From positions 1 to 64,000 of the forward strand of contig CAZMQI010000009.1 in NCBI GenBank assembly GCA_964568585.1: a stretch of DNA of 64,000 nucleotides, read 5' to 3'. The stretch comes from RGZA01 sp964568585. GTDB lineage: Bacteria; Pseudomonadota; Alphaproteobacteria; UBA9219; RGZA01. This document shows, piece by piece, positions 42,635 to 51,142 of this stretch; the stretch's first letter is position 1, and the number at the start of each line of letters is the position of its first letter. The position numbers and the translations under genes are program-made. The notes beneath the pieces were generated by a model. The model was not told the DNA's origin and ran no database searches. It saw only the letters and a list, made by a program, of their open reading frames with translations.

Positions 42635-44260
42635 CTATACTCGTAAATCTACGCGGCCATTTGTGCCCGCAATGTCATATGTTAAAACTTTGGATTGAAC
42701 AGGTTCTTCCGGAAGCGTCTTGTCCATCCACTTGTTCCATGGATTGCCGGAATTGTTTTGCGCTTGCTGTTGCTGCGCCTGGTTTGAACCATCGCGTAAG
42801 CTGAAGCTAAGTGAATTTTCATCGGTTTGCAGACCGGCTTGCTGCAAGGCGCGTTCAAGCGCACGTTGATCTTTTTGCAGCATGTCGAACGCTTGCTGGT
42901 TATCGGCGGTCACAGTTGCGTGAACCAGACCATCTTTGCTGATTTCAAGTTTGATATCCACGCGGCCAAGTTCGGCTGGGTGCAATTGCATGTCATATTG
43001 GCTGGTGCCTGATTTAGCCATGCGATGCAAGCTTACCGCGATTTGTTCGCTTGGCACCATCAAGCTTGCGTGGGCTTCCTTTGTGCCGCGCAATGTTGCT
43101 GCAAAGGATGCGGGTTCTGCCGCACGTCCTTGGCGCAAGGCCTCTAAGCCGGTGAGTGCTGCAGTGGCAGCTTCACCTTTTGGTGCAATGGGGGATCCGC
43201 TGCCAGCAGATCCGTTAAGGGTGGGTGCGGAGGAGTCCGAAGCTTTCAAAGCTACGGAAATCGCTCGGTCGCCGGCAGCGGGGGGGGTGGCGTTAGCAGA
43301 GGATTTACCCTGCAATAAGTCTAAGAGGTCAGCATGTTTTTGGCTGGCTTCTTTCTTCGCAGCGCGTTCGTCTTTCGCGTTTTCCTGCGACTCTTTGATC
43401 TTCGTGTCTTCAGATAATTCAACATCGCTATCAAGGGCGGCAGCAAAGGCATCGGTGGCATCAGAGCCTCCGCCGGTCTTGCCTGCTTTTTCTTGCGCCG
43501 CTTTGTGATGTGTAGGAACAGATTTTTGAAAATCCACCACCTGTTGTTGCACGGGTAAGCCTTCAGCTTGTTGTACCAATTGCAGATTGGCGAGCAGGAT
43601 AGCGCGAATGTCTGGCTTGGTTTGTTGGGTTGCAACCTGCGCGGTTTGTGCAGCATTTGCATCGACGGTTATGTCAGCATTAGCGCTTACCACTTCTTGT
43701 GTAACAACTTCAGATGTTTCTGTATTGACCTTGGCATCAACCTTTGCTGCATCAAATAGATCCACAACACCCTTGTCGGCATCATCAGTTGCGGGCTGGA
43801 TTGCAACTTTTGTTTCTGTGGTCACATCGGTGGATGCTTCGGTATTATCACAACCATAATTCTTGCTGCAATCATCCGTGTCATCGGCTTCATCTTTTTT
43901 AGCGATTTTTGTTTTGTCATGCTTTGGCGCGCCGATTTTTTTGACTTCGGCTTCGCTGGATTCTTGATCGTCTTCACTTGCCTTTGAAAGGCTGTCATCC
44001 TTGCGTTCTGATTTGCGCGCTGCATTGCGTTCGTGAACGCAGCCTTTTTCATTAATGTGTTTATGCGCTTCGTGTCTAACAGATTCTGAATCGTCTTTGG
44101 GTGCAGATAGGGTTGCGGCAGTCCTATCGATACCATCGAAGATTTGTTTGAAGGCGTCGGATGAACCAAAACTATGGCGGGCTTTAAACGCGGCTTCGGC
44201 TGCGTCCTGCTTCAGGGTGCTGATTTGGAGTTGCGCTGCTGTATCGTTCAAAGAAACCAT
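42635..44260 (-). CDS. fliK: Flagellar hook-length control protein FliK
   Basis: 541 residues from ATG 44260; an in-frame TTG at 44269 is only about 3 bases from the AAAGG SD. A long low-complexity N-terminal part rich in Lys, Asp, Ala, Gln and Thr is typical of the FliK ruler. The C-terminal Flg_hook domain (MQLHPAELGRVDIKLEISKDGLVHATVTADNQQAFDMLQKDQRALERALQQAGL) is clear, then a Gln/Asn-rich end. It should switch export from hook to filament subunits. A sigma-54-like promoter lies about 70-85 bases upstream. Confidence 0.9.
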   Translation of the reverse strand: MVSLNDTAAQLQISTLKQDAAEAAFKARHSFGSSDAFKQIFDGIDRTAATLSAPKDDSESVRHEAHKHINEKGCVHERNAARKSERKDDSLSKASEDDQESSEAEVKKIGAPKHDKTKIAKKDEADDTDDCSKNYGCDNTEASTDVTTETKVAIQPATDDADKGVVDLFDAAKVDAKVNTETSEVVTQEVVSANADITVDANAAQTAQVATQQTKPDIRAILLANLQLVQQAEGLPVQQQVVDFQKSVPTHHKAAQEKAGKTGGGSDATDAFAAALDSDVELSEDTKIKESQENAKDERAAKKEASQKHADLLDLLQGKSSANATPPAAGDRAISVALKASDSSAPTLNGSAGSGSPIAPKGEAATAALTGLEALRQGRAAEPASFAATLRGTKEAHASLMVPSEQIAVSLHRMAKSGTSQYDMQLHPAELGRVDIKLEISKDGLVHATVTADNQQAFDMLQKDQRALERALQQAGLQTDENSLSFSLRDGSNQAQQQQAQNNSGNPWNKWMDKTLPEEPVQSKVLTYDIAGTNGRVDLRV

Positions 44261-44330
44261 GTTGATCAATTGCCTTTACATAAGTTGGCCAAGCGGGCCA
44301 TGAATCTCACTCGTAATCTCTAGGTGACTT

Positions 44331-44346
44331 TGCACACTTTGTGCCA
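44331..44346 (-). promoter_or_regulatory. Sigma-54-type promoter upstream of fliK-flgD
   Basis: Reverse strand reads TGGCACAAAGTGTGCA: GG and GC elements 10 bases apart, 10 of 12 fixed consensus positions (TGGCACGnnnnTTGCW). Expected start of transcription near 44321, about 60 bases before fliK. It is the same variant as the flgF promoter (mismatches at positions 7 and 12). No gene is seen in the surrounding gap 44270-44475. Confidence 0.7.
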
Positions 44347-44475
44347 AATAGGATTTTCTGGAAAAATATTTAAAAACAATTGGTTAGATGTGGTTGAGTG
44401 ATTAGCTTTATGGGCAAGGAATGCCCCCATGACTAATGTGTACCAATGTGGGATTAACCCCCGGGACGAAAACGC

Positions 44476-44973
44476 CTATATGCGCTGACTGAAGGAAACC
44501 GGGCGTGCTTTGCTTGCTTCGGCAAGTGCCATCACGCCGCGTCCGGAATAGCCGCTTTCCTTATGCAAATCCCTACGCATCTCGTTGATGACAACTTTCA
44601 GGAAATGTTCGTTGGCATGATGGGCAACACGTAATGCATCTGCATTTTTTGCCGTAAGCTCATCCAGCTTTTTACCTTCCGTGCGTAGTTGCAATACATC
44701 TTCCTTCGAAAGGCAGGCAAATAATGTCTTGTTTTCAATCAGCACTTTTAATGCTGACTGGTAATCCAGTGTCAGTTCTTGTTTGCGGCGCAAATAACCA
44801 TCTTGCTTGGAATAATCTCTGGCTAGGAGAATGGGGGTTTCCTCTTCCATAACTTTTGATAATTCGGCAATGATAAGCAAAATACGTTTGGCCAGTTCTT
44901 TGGCGGCGGCAACATGCACCGCAACTGGCATGGGTGGTGGCGCAGGTGGTTGCTGCATGGCTGTGTGCATCAT
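44476..44973 (-). CDS. FlgN-like flagellar export chaperone
   Basis: 165 residues; the start overlaps the flgJ stop (ATGATG). After a Pro-rich start it is almost all helical, with a long amphipathic region (AAAKELAKRILLIIAELSKVMEEETPILLARDYSK..KQELTLDYQSALKVLIENKTL) and a C-terminal helix, as in FlgN, the chaperone for hook-filament junction proteins. Such genes follow flgJ in many Alphaproteobacteria. The call rests on helical pattern and position. Confidence 0.65.
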   Translation of the reverse strand: MMHTAMQQPPAPPPMPVAVHVAAAKELAKRILLIIAELSKVMEEETPILLARDYSKQDGYLRRKQELTLDYQSALKVLIENKTLFACLSKEDVLQLRTEGKKLDELTAKNADALRVAHHANEHFLKVVINEMRRDLHKESGYSGRGVMALAEASKARPVSFSQRI

Positions 44974-45302
44974 TTTTGCTTCTCCTGCATGCTTAGCATT
45001 TCGCGTTTAACCGCGGCAGATATGCCCAAACCGCCTGTTTTCTGGATGAGTTTGCCGTATTCGCCCACCAGCATGCTGTGATAGGTGTCCTCGGCGGAAC
45101 CGCCACCCATGTAATTATCTTGGCCAACTCCGGCCCACATCGGTGCCAGCATTTGTGATAGAAATACCGCTTCGAATTCATCCGCAGCTTTTCCAGCTTC
45201 TTCCGGTGTCGCTTTTTTATTGCGGACCAGATTACCAGCTGCTTCCGCATCTGGCGTTACCGGCGGGATGTATGGTTTGCTGCTGGTAAGTGCATCGAGC
45301 AT
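44970..45302 (-). CDS. flgJ: Rod-binding protein, FlgJ N-terminal type
   Basis: 110 residues corresponding to the rod-capping half of FlgJ only: KAADEFEAVFLSQMLAPMW and the C-terminal GGLGISAAVKREMLSMQ are conserved. There is no muramidase domain, as usual in Alphaproteobacteria, so peptidoglycan opening must be done by another enzyme. It is 13 bases after flgI and overlaps the FlgN-like gene. Confidence 0.9.
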   Translation of the reverse strand: MLDALTSSKPYIPPVTPDAEAAGNLVRNKKATPEEAGKAADEFEAVFLSQMLAPMWAGVGQDNYMGGGSAEDTYHSMLVGEYGKLIQKTGGLGISAAVKREMLSMQEKQK

Positions 45303-45315
45303 TAGATGACCTGCC

Positions 45316-46455
45316 TTAAATAACTTGAATATCTGCTTGCAACGCGCCAGCAGCTTTAATGGATTGAAGGATGGTAATCATATCGCGTGGGCCGATGCCC
45401 AGAGCATTCAGGCTGTGCACCAATTCCTGCAAGGTGACACCAGGGGAGAACACAGCGAGCTTTTTGCCTTCGCCTTCGCTCACATCAATATCAGTTCGGT
45501 CAACGGTCTGCGTGGTGCCGTTTGATAATGCGCCGGGTTGTGATACTTGCGGTGTTTCGGTGATACGCACCGTAAGGTTGCCTTGTGCGATTGCAACGCG
45601 ACTAATGCGAACATTATCGCCCATGACAATTACACCGGATTGTTCATCAATGATGACTTTGGCGACATCATCCGGTGTCACTTCCAGTTGTTCGATGCGC
45701 GTGATAAGGCCGACAAGCTTGTCTTTGCTTCGATCACGTACCTGAATGGTGACATTCGCACGATCCAGCGCAACCGCATAATCGCCCATCAGCTCTTTGT
45801 TGATGACTTCAGAAATGCGTTTTGCAGTCGTGAAATCGGGATTGCGTAAATTCAAACGAATGTTCGGCATATCCGCCAATTGGAAATTGATCTCACGTTC
45901 GATGATTGCGCCATTGGCGATACGTCCAGATGTCGGAACCCCTTTAGTAACCGACGCTGCATTACCAGTTGCAGAAAAGCCGCCAATGACAAGCGAGCCT
46001 TGTCCAACAGCATAAACTTCACCATCTGCGCCCATCAACGGTGTTACCAGCAAAGTTCCACCTGACAGACTTTTTGCATCGCCCAATGTTGAAACAGTAA
46101 CGTCAATGCGAGAACCTTGCGCAGAGAACGGTGGCAGCGTCGCCGTGACCATCACGGCGGCCACGTTTTTGGTCTTCAATGAATCGCCACGGGTATTAAT
46201 CCCTAAGCGTTCCAACATACCGACTAAGCTTTTTGCGGTGAATGGCGAGTTGCTAAGGCTATCTCCTGTTCCATTTAGTCCAACCACCAATCCGTAGCCA
46301 ACCAGCATATTGTCTCTAACGCCATCAATATCGACGATGTCTTTGATACGCACTGAGGCAGCCTCTGCATGAACCGGGCAAAGTAATGCTGCCAGCATCA
46401 GAACTGATATGAGCGTTTTTGCTGCTCTTATATGATTTTTTAGTGCGTGGACCAT
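45316..46455 (-). CDS. flgI: Flagellar P-ring protein FlgI
   Basis: 379 residues from ATG 46455, chosen because AAGGAG lies 6 bases upstream and the predicted sigma-54 start site falls near the alternative ATG at 46473. Signal peptide to about residue 33. ASVRIKDIVDIDGVRDNMLVGYGLVVGLNGTGDSL and GNLTVRITETPQVSQPG are typical. It forms the periplasmic P ring with FlgA as chaperone. First gene of flgI-flgJ-flgN. Confidence 0.97.
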   Translation of the reverse strand: MVHALKNHIRAAKTLISVLMLAALLCPVHAEAASVRIKDIVDIDGVRDNMLVGYGLVVGLNGTGDSLSNSPFTAKSLVGMLERLGINTRGDSLKTKNVAAVMVTATLPPFSAQGSRIDVTVSTLGDAKSLSGGTLLVTPLMGADGEVYAVGQGSLVIGGFSATGNAASVTKGVPTSGRIANGAIIEREINFQLADMPNIRLNLRNPDFTTAKRISEVINKELMGDYAVALDRANVTIQVRDRSKDKLVGLITRIEQLEVTPDDVAKVIIDEQSGVIVMGDNVRISRVAIAQGNLTVRITETPQVSQPGALSNGTTQTVDRTDIDVSEGEGKKLAVFSPGVTLQELVHSLNALGIGPRDMITILQSIKAAGALQADIQVI

Positions 46456-46483
46456 AATGTGCTCCTTCTCCATCTCCTCATTA

Positions 46484-46499
46484 TGCGAAACTCATGCCA
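46484..46499 (-). promoter_or_regulatory. Sigma-54-type promoter of flgI-flgJ-flgN
   Basis: Reverse strand reads TGGCATGAGTTTCGCA: GG and GC 10 bases apart, 10 of 12 fixed positions. Transcription would begin near 46473, 18 bases before the chosen flgI start. The same two mismatches (positions 6 and 13) occur in one of the fliL promoters. Confidence 0.65.
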
Positions 46500-46680
46500 A
46501 GTTTGAATGCATTTAAGTTATTGAAATATATCAATAAAATAACAATATCGCTTCGTTTCGAAAACGCAAATAGTTGGGTGGTGGGTAAGTAATGCCGTGC
46601 GGTTTTCTGGATTTATATCTTCCTTCCGCAACCCAAACTGTTGCCGTTTTGCTTAAGCGCGGTTTTTTCATTAACCGGCC

Positions 46681-46710
46681 TTTAAGAGGCGCGGAGCAAA
46701 GTGCTATAGT
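46681..46710 (+). promoter_or_regulatory. Candidate sigma-70 promoter of fliX
   Basis: TTTAAG (46681-46686), 18-base spacer, TATAGT (46705-46710), about 60 bases before the fliX start. The gap 46456-46772 (317 bases) holds this, the reverse-strand flgI promoter and AT-rich sequence; I saw no gene. No sigma-54-like site was found in the fliX direction, which would fit fliX being expressed before the sigma-54 class. Confidence 0.4.
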
Positions 46711-46772
46711 ACGGTTTCGAATGAACGCGCGCGCGTAACTTTTTCAAGGCTAACTTTTGTAAGGCAACGGAA

Positions 46773-47195
46773 TTGATCAATAAAGTTGATGGACCAGGCG
46801 GCGTACGCGGAACACAACCGGTGCGTAAGGCAGGCAAAACAGAAAAAGCAGGCGGCGCTAATTTCTCATCGCATCTTGCGGATGAAACCAGCGGCACCCA
46901 TGGTGTCAGCGGTGCATCGGGTATTGGCGGCGTTAGCGCACTGATTGGTTTGCAGGAAGTGGATGACGCAACACAGCGTGAGTCAAAAGGCAAAAAACGC
47001 GCACAAGCACTGCTTGATGAAATGGATGATTTGCGTTTGGCGTTGGCATGCGGCACATTGACCCGCGCACAATTGCTCAAACTATCTGCCGCGATACAAA
47101 GCGAAAAGACCAAGGCCGATGATCCGGGCCTTAACCAGATTCTCGACGATGTGGACCTGCGGGCGAGAGTCGAGCTGGCCAAATATGGCTTTTAA
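46773..47195 (+). CDS. fliX: Flagellar assembly regulator FliX
   Basis: 140 residues from TTG 46773 (MINKVDGPGGVRGTQPVRK). The C-terminal half KGKKRAQALLDEMDDLRLALACGTLTRAQLLKLSAAIQ..DPGLNQILDDVDLRARVELAKYGF is the FliX family signature. In Caulobacter FliX couples flagellar assembly to the sigma-54 activator FlbD, and it is likewise divergent from flgI. No flbD gene is in this window. The start codon is unusual but no ATG fits. Confidence 0.92.
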   Translation: MINKVDGPGGVRGTQPVRKAGKTEKAGGANFSSHLADETSGTHGVSGASGIGGVSALIGLQEVDDATQRESKGKKRAQALLDEMDDLRLALACGTLTRAQLLKLSAAIQSEKTKADDPGLNQILDDVDLRARVELAKYGF

Positions 47196-47304
47196 GCCCT
47201 AATTAAGCGCATGTATTGTGCAAATTGCATCTAAATAGTTGCAAAACGGACAAAATCCCGCCAAGAAAGTCACCTATCCTTTTTATACATCAGGAGCGGA
47301 TTTA

Positions 47305-47727
47305 ATGAGTTCAGTTATACTTCCACCCGATTACAAGCCATCTGAAAAAGAAAAGTACATGAACCCAATCATGATGGAATATTTCCGTCAGAAGCTGATT
47401 AAGTGGAAAGCCGAACTGTTGCAGGAATCATCATCCACATTGAAAGATCTGCAAGAAGATGGCGGGATGCAGGAACCGGATATTGCCGACCGCGCAACGC
47501 TTGAAACCGACAAGTCATTGGAATTCCGCACCCGTGACCGCGAACGCAAGCTCATCAATAAAATCGAAGAAGCGCTACGTCGCATCGATGAAAACACATA
47601 TGGCTATTGCGAAGAAACGGGCGAGCCCATCGGCATCAAGCGCCTTGAAGCGCGCGCTGTTGCAACGCTGTCGGTTGAAGCACAGGAACGACATGAACGG
47701 GTAGAACGTACACAACGTGATGAATAA
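47305..47727 (+). CDS. dksA: RNA polymerase-binding factor DksA, one-cysteine form
   Basis: 140 residues from ATG 47305 (AGGAGCGGATTTA upstream); a longer in-frame start at 47239 is not supported. The coiled-coil tip DIADRA (D59, D62, A64) matches the DxxDxA of active DksA. In the zinc-finger region only C102 remains; the other three positions are T105, S123 and A126, so zinc binding is unlikely. DksA works with ppGpp at rRNA and other promoters. It lies between fliX and an unknown secreted protein. Confidence 0.93.
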   Translation: MSSVILPPDYKPSEKEKYMNPIMMEYFRQKLIKWKAELLQESSSTLKDLQEDGGMQEPDIADRATLETDKSLEFRTRDRERKLINKIEEALRRIDENTYGYCEETGEPIGIKRLEARAVATLSVEAQERHERVERTQRDE

Positions 47728-47744
47728 CCAACTTAGGAAGACGA

Positions 47745-48494
47745 ATGACGCCTAAAAAAATTATTCTTTTATCCTTAGCGTTATGTTTGGTGGCTGGCAT
47801 TGGCGTTGCCTATGCCCAATCTCAAGGTACATCGGCTACCCCGCCAGAAGCACAATCGCGTAACTCGGTGTTGACCAACACCAAGGCTTTGCCATTACCG
47901 GAACAGCCCCCCCCAGCACCAAAATCAGAACCAAAACCTAAAAGCAATGATGTTGCCAATCCGGCCAAGAAGATTTACGTGGCGCCAGAATTATCCGACC
48001 GCCCAAATCCTGCCAGCAATATTGTTCTTCCGCCGCTCTATGGCTGGAGCCGAGTTGTAATTAAAGAATTAAAAATGCCTGATGAAGGCTTGGTCACTGA
48101 TTGCGGCATGAAGAAAGATATGATTTTCCATTTCTTCGTTGAACGCTTGCGCGAAGGCGGTATCCCGCTCGTGAATGAAATACAAGCCGATAATCTAATT
48201 GCAGATGTGGTGACGGTGGAAGCGGAACCGCAAATCATTTCCATGCAAGACCTCGTCATCAACTGCATTTCATGGATTCAATACAAGGTATCGGTGCAGT
48301 ACACATTCCGCGTGCCACCGCTTATGTATCGCCGCAAGGTACCTATTATGTTGTGGTATGACGGCATGATGGTCTCATCCGCCAAATCAACGCATAACGG
48401 TGCGCTGATCAACGGCTTCATCGATTTGGCGATGCGATTTAGAAATGCGTGGGATAAGCAGCACGCATCCGTCGATCCTGAGACGCTGAAATAG
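47745..48494 (+). CDS. Exported protein of unknown function in the flagellar region
   Basis: 249 residues. Signal peptide (KKIILLSLALCLVAGIGVAYA, cleavage about 24/25), a Pro/Lys-rich linker to about residue 75, then a folded domain of about 150 residues with two cysteines (C120 in VTDCGMKK and C175 in VINCIS) that may form a disulphide. I recognise no family. It starts 17 bases after dksA and is convergent with flgH. A periplasmic role near the flagellar rings is possible but only from context. Confidence 0.75.
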   Translation: MTPKKIILLSLALCLVAGIGVAYAQSQGTSATPPEAQSRNSVLTNTKALPLPEQPPPAPKSEPKPKSNDVANPAKKIYVAPELSDRPNPASNIVLPPLYGWSRVVIKELKMPDEGLVTDCGMKKDMIFHFFVERLREGGIPLVNEIQADNLIADVVTVEAEPQIISMQDLVINCISWIQYKVSVQYTFRVPPLMYRRKVPIMLWYDGMMVSSAKSTHNGALINGFIDLAMRFRNAWDKQHASVDPETLK

Positions 48495-48559
48495 TTGCTT
48501 CACTAATCTGTCCAAACGGCTGTTCCGCAGTTACGGAATAAAGCGAATGGCATATTAAA

Positions 48560-49312
48560 TTAGAACGGGAAAATGATATCCAAGAGCTGCGAGCCGTAAC
48601 GGGCTTGCTGAACATCCATGATTTGACCGCGGCCACCGTATGAGATACGGGCTTCGGCGATTTGGTCATAATTGATAGCATTTTGTGAGCTGATATCCTC
48701 TGGGCGAATAACGCCCGTGACCTTCAATTCACGTAAATCATAATTCACTACCATTTCCTGTTTGCCTGCAATCACCAGATTGCCGTTAGGCAATACCTGG
48801 GTAACAACCGCAGCAACGCGCATGCTGATATTATCGGTGCGGGTCAGTTCGCCCTTACCGTCTTGCTGCGTTTTACCTTGGAAGCTTAACAACTGGGTCG
48901 GGTCGACTGCTTCCGGCAAGTATTTATGCAGCTTGGTTTCAAAGCCGAGGAGCTTGGGTGCTTTGTCATCTTCGTTCGTCGTGCGTGAACGTTTGGTTTC
49001 GTTCTTCATTTCAGCTTTATCTGCCACTTGGATAACCACGGTCAGAATGTCGCCGACTTTACCTGCGCGCTGATCCTTAAGGAACTGGCGTGCGCCAGCT
49101 TGCCACAGGGAATTCGCCTGATGCTTGTATTCTTCTTTTTGTGGCATCGGGAATGAAACTGGTTCGGGGCCAGCAAGCTTGGATGGGTTGCTAACGGTGC
49201 TGAGCGCTGGCGCTTCGCCAAGTTCGGATAAGCGTTGCCCTGCATTGCATGCGCTTAGGCTAACCAGTGCGCTGGTCAGCATCAGCATTTTGATGAATGA
49301 AAATTTTGCCAT
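48560..49312 (-). CDS. flgH: Flagellar L-ring lipoprotein FlgH
   Basis: 250 residues. Lipobox LSAC with lipid cysteine C22. NSLWQAGARQFLKDQRAGKVGDILTV, GKGELTRTDNISMRVAAVVTQVLPNGNLVIAGKQEMVVNYDLRELKVTGVIRPEDIS and ISYGGRGQIMDVQQARYGSQLLDIIFPF are the FlgH core. It forms the outer-membrane L ring. Last gene of the flgF-flgG-flgA-flgH run. Confidence 0.97.
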   Translation of the reverse strand: MAKFSFIKMLMLTSALVSLSACNAGQRLSELGEAPALSTVSNPSKLAGPEPVSFPMPQKEEYKHQANSLWQAGARQFLKDQRAGKVGDILTVVIQVADKAEMKNETKRSRTTNEDDKAPKLLGFETKLHKYLPEAVDPTQLLSFQGKTQQDGKGELTRTDNISMRVAAVVTQVLPNGNLVIAGKQEMVVNYDLRELKVTGVIRPEDISSQNAINYDQIAEARISYGGRGQIMDVQQARYGSQLLDIIFPF

Positions 49313-49340
49313 CTGTCTTGCTCCTTACAAAAACCTTTTC

Positions 49341-50321
49341 TTACTTTACTGCTACTTTATTTGCTAATTCACCCTTGGATAGTTCACGGGGTGTTACTGA
49401 AACCTTGCCGCTGCCAATCACAATCGCATCGACGGCGCGGTTGCTTTGCGTATTGATGACTTGAATGGTATCGCCGATTGCGCCGTCGGCCATAGCACGG
49501 CCTTGGGTGCTGAGGTTCATATGTGCGGTTTCAACCGCGATGGTGATAATGCTGCCTTTGGAAACCATTTTTGCGCCACGTAAATCGCGCATGCGAAGCA
49601 CGCTGCCTGCGGGCAAGGTGCGGCGGCTTTCAGTATTCACGAGGCGCGAGCTTTCGGTAACAGCATCAGCGCCAGCTTTATCAACGGCAACGCGTGACCA
49701 TTCTACATCATGTTCACCAAGGACATCGCCTGCGGCAACGCCGTGATTAAGGATAGCAACTTGCACCATCAGCATCGCACGGCCTGTCACCTTGACGACG
49801 TCTGCATCATTCGAGCCTGCCTTATCAACAATCAGGTTGGTCTCGAACCGGCTTTTAATCGGGTCGTATTTCACTTCGGAGAAATGATAGCTTAGCGGTT
49901 CATCCTTGGCGCGATGCACTTCCAAGGTCTGGTTATCAAGCGCAATGTCTAAATCCTTTGATGGAACAACTTTCACGATTTCGGCAGTGACCAGTTCTTT
50001 TATCTTCGCAGCATTGAGCGAATTGCTATCGCGTGTCACAACCACGCGTTCATACGTGGTCTCGGGCTTCCAATCAAAGCCGGTGGAGCGTGCGATCTGG
50101 TTCAATGCGGTTACATCATAAGCTGTTTTTTGGCCAGGGGCCGGTGCTGGCGCAACAATCATGCCTGCCTTATCGCCAGCGTTTAAGAATAAATCGCCAA
50201 GCGTCACGTTGCTTCCCGCTAAAAGAACCTCGCCGCGCGTTGTCGCAGCGTCGCATGGTGCGGCCATGCTGACTGTTAAACTTGCGGCGAGGAGGAGGAG
50301 GAGCTTTTTGGCGCTAGTCAT
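49341..50321 (-). CDS. flgA: P-ring assembly chaperone FlgA
   Basis: 326 residues, longer than E. coli FlgA because of a duplicated N-terminal region, as usual in Alphaproteobacteria. Signal peptide to about residue 25; the C-terminal SAF/FlgA part contains AAGDVLGEHDVEWSRVAVDKAG, SRRTLPAGSVLRMRDLRGAKMVSKGSIITIAVET and GDTIQVINTQSNRAVDAIVIGSGKV. It assists FlgI polymerisation in the periplasm. Confidence 0.93.
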   Translation of the reverse strand: MTSAKKLLLLLAASLTVSMAAPCDAATTRGEVLLAGSNVTLGDLFLNAGDKAGMIVAPAPAPGQKTAYDVTALNQIARSTGFDWKPETTYERVVVTRDSNSLNAAKIKELVTAEIVKVVPSKDLDIALDNQTLEVHRAKDEPLSYHFSEVKYDPIKSRFETNLIVDKAGSNDADVVKVTGRAMLMVQVAILNHGVAAGDVLGEHDVEWSRVAVDKAGADAVTESSRLVNTESRRTLPAGSVLRMRDLRGAKMVSKGSIITIAVETAHMNLSTQGRAMADGAIGDTIQVINTQSNRAVDAIVIGSGKVSVTPRELSKGELANKVAVK

Positions 50322-50343
50322 TATGTTCTTTCCCTATGGCCTA

Positions 50344-51129
50344 TTAACGTAGCTGGCTGACAGTGCTCATCATTTCATCCGATGCTTTGATTACGCGCGA
50401 ATTCATTTCATAAGCTCGTTGCGCTGTAATCAGGCTGGTGATTTCCGAAACAACATTCACGTTTGAATTTTCAATCGCGCCTTGGCGTACTTCACCAAAA
50501 CCGGTTGATGCTGGCGCAGCGGTGGTTGGCGTGCCGGATGCAGGGGACTCCCGTAGCAAGTTGTTACCAATCGCTTCCAGACCTGCTGGGTTCACAAAGG
50601 TTGCAAGTTGCAACTGGCCCACATTGGATAGCGTTGTGGTGCCGTCTTGCTTCACCAATACTTCGCCGCTGGAATTAATGGTTACATCAATTGCGTTGTT
50701 TGGGATGGTGATGGAGGGTTGGATAGGATAACCGTCTGCATTGACAATCACACCTTCCGCATTGAGCTGCATAGAACCCGCTCTGGTATAGGCGGTGGTG
50801 CCATCGGGAAGCTGAACCTGAAAATAACCTCTGCCACTTACCGATAAATCCAATGGATTATCAGTGATGGTTACGTTGCCTTGTGAATTGATACGGTATA
50901 CCGCAGCAGGGCGCACACCCATACCCACTTGAATACCAGTTGGAACAATATTGCCTGCATCAGTCGAGGTCGAGCCGGGGCGGCGGATATTTTCATAAAT
51001 CATATCTTGGAATTCGGCGCGCTGGCGTTTGAAACCACTTGTCGAAATATTGGCGATGTTATTGGAAATGACTTCCACATTTAATTCTTGTGCCTGCATT
51101 CCCGTTGCGCCGATAAGCATACTACGCAT
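50344..51129 (-). CDS. flgG: Distal rod protein FlgG
   Basis: 261 residues, the family length. MRSMLIGATGMQAQELNVEVISNNIANISTSGFKRQRAEFQDM at the N-terminus and SNVNVVSEITSLITAQRAYEMNSRVIKASDEMMSTVSQLR at the C-terminus form the rod coiled coil. It is 13 bases after flgF. Confidence 0.97.
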   Translation of the reverse strand: MRSMLIGATGMQAQELNVEVISNNIANISTSGFKRQRAEFQDMIYENIRRPGSTSTDAGNIVPTGIQVGMGVRPAAVYRINSQGNVTITDNPLDLSVSGRGYFQVQLPDGTTAYTRAGSMQLNAEGVIVNADGYPIQPSITIPNNAIDVTINSSGEVLVKQDGTTTLSNVGQLQLATFVNPAGLEAIGNNLLRESPASGTPTTAAPASTGFGEVRQGAIENSNVNVVSEITSLITAQRAYEMNSRVIKASDEMMSTVSQLR

Positions 51130-51142
51130 GGTTCTTCTCCCT

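Noticed and set aside
42936..43508. A 190-residue forward frame opposite fliK
   Set aside because: It mirrors the low-complexity fliK coding sequence and has no recognisable feature; fliK has a clear C-terminal domain in the other strand.
44412..44426. GGGCA/TGCCC hairpin downstream of the FlgN-like gene as a terminator
   Set aside because: A stem of only 5 bases with no T-run in the reverse direction.
48533..48548. TTCCG/CGGAA hairpin between the unknown exported gene and flgH as a bidirectional terminator
   Set aside because: Short AT-containing stem and no T-tract on either side.
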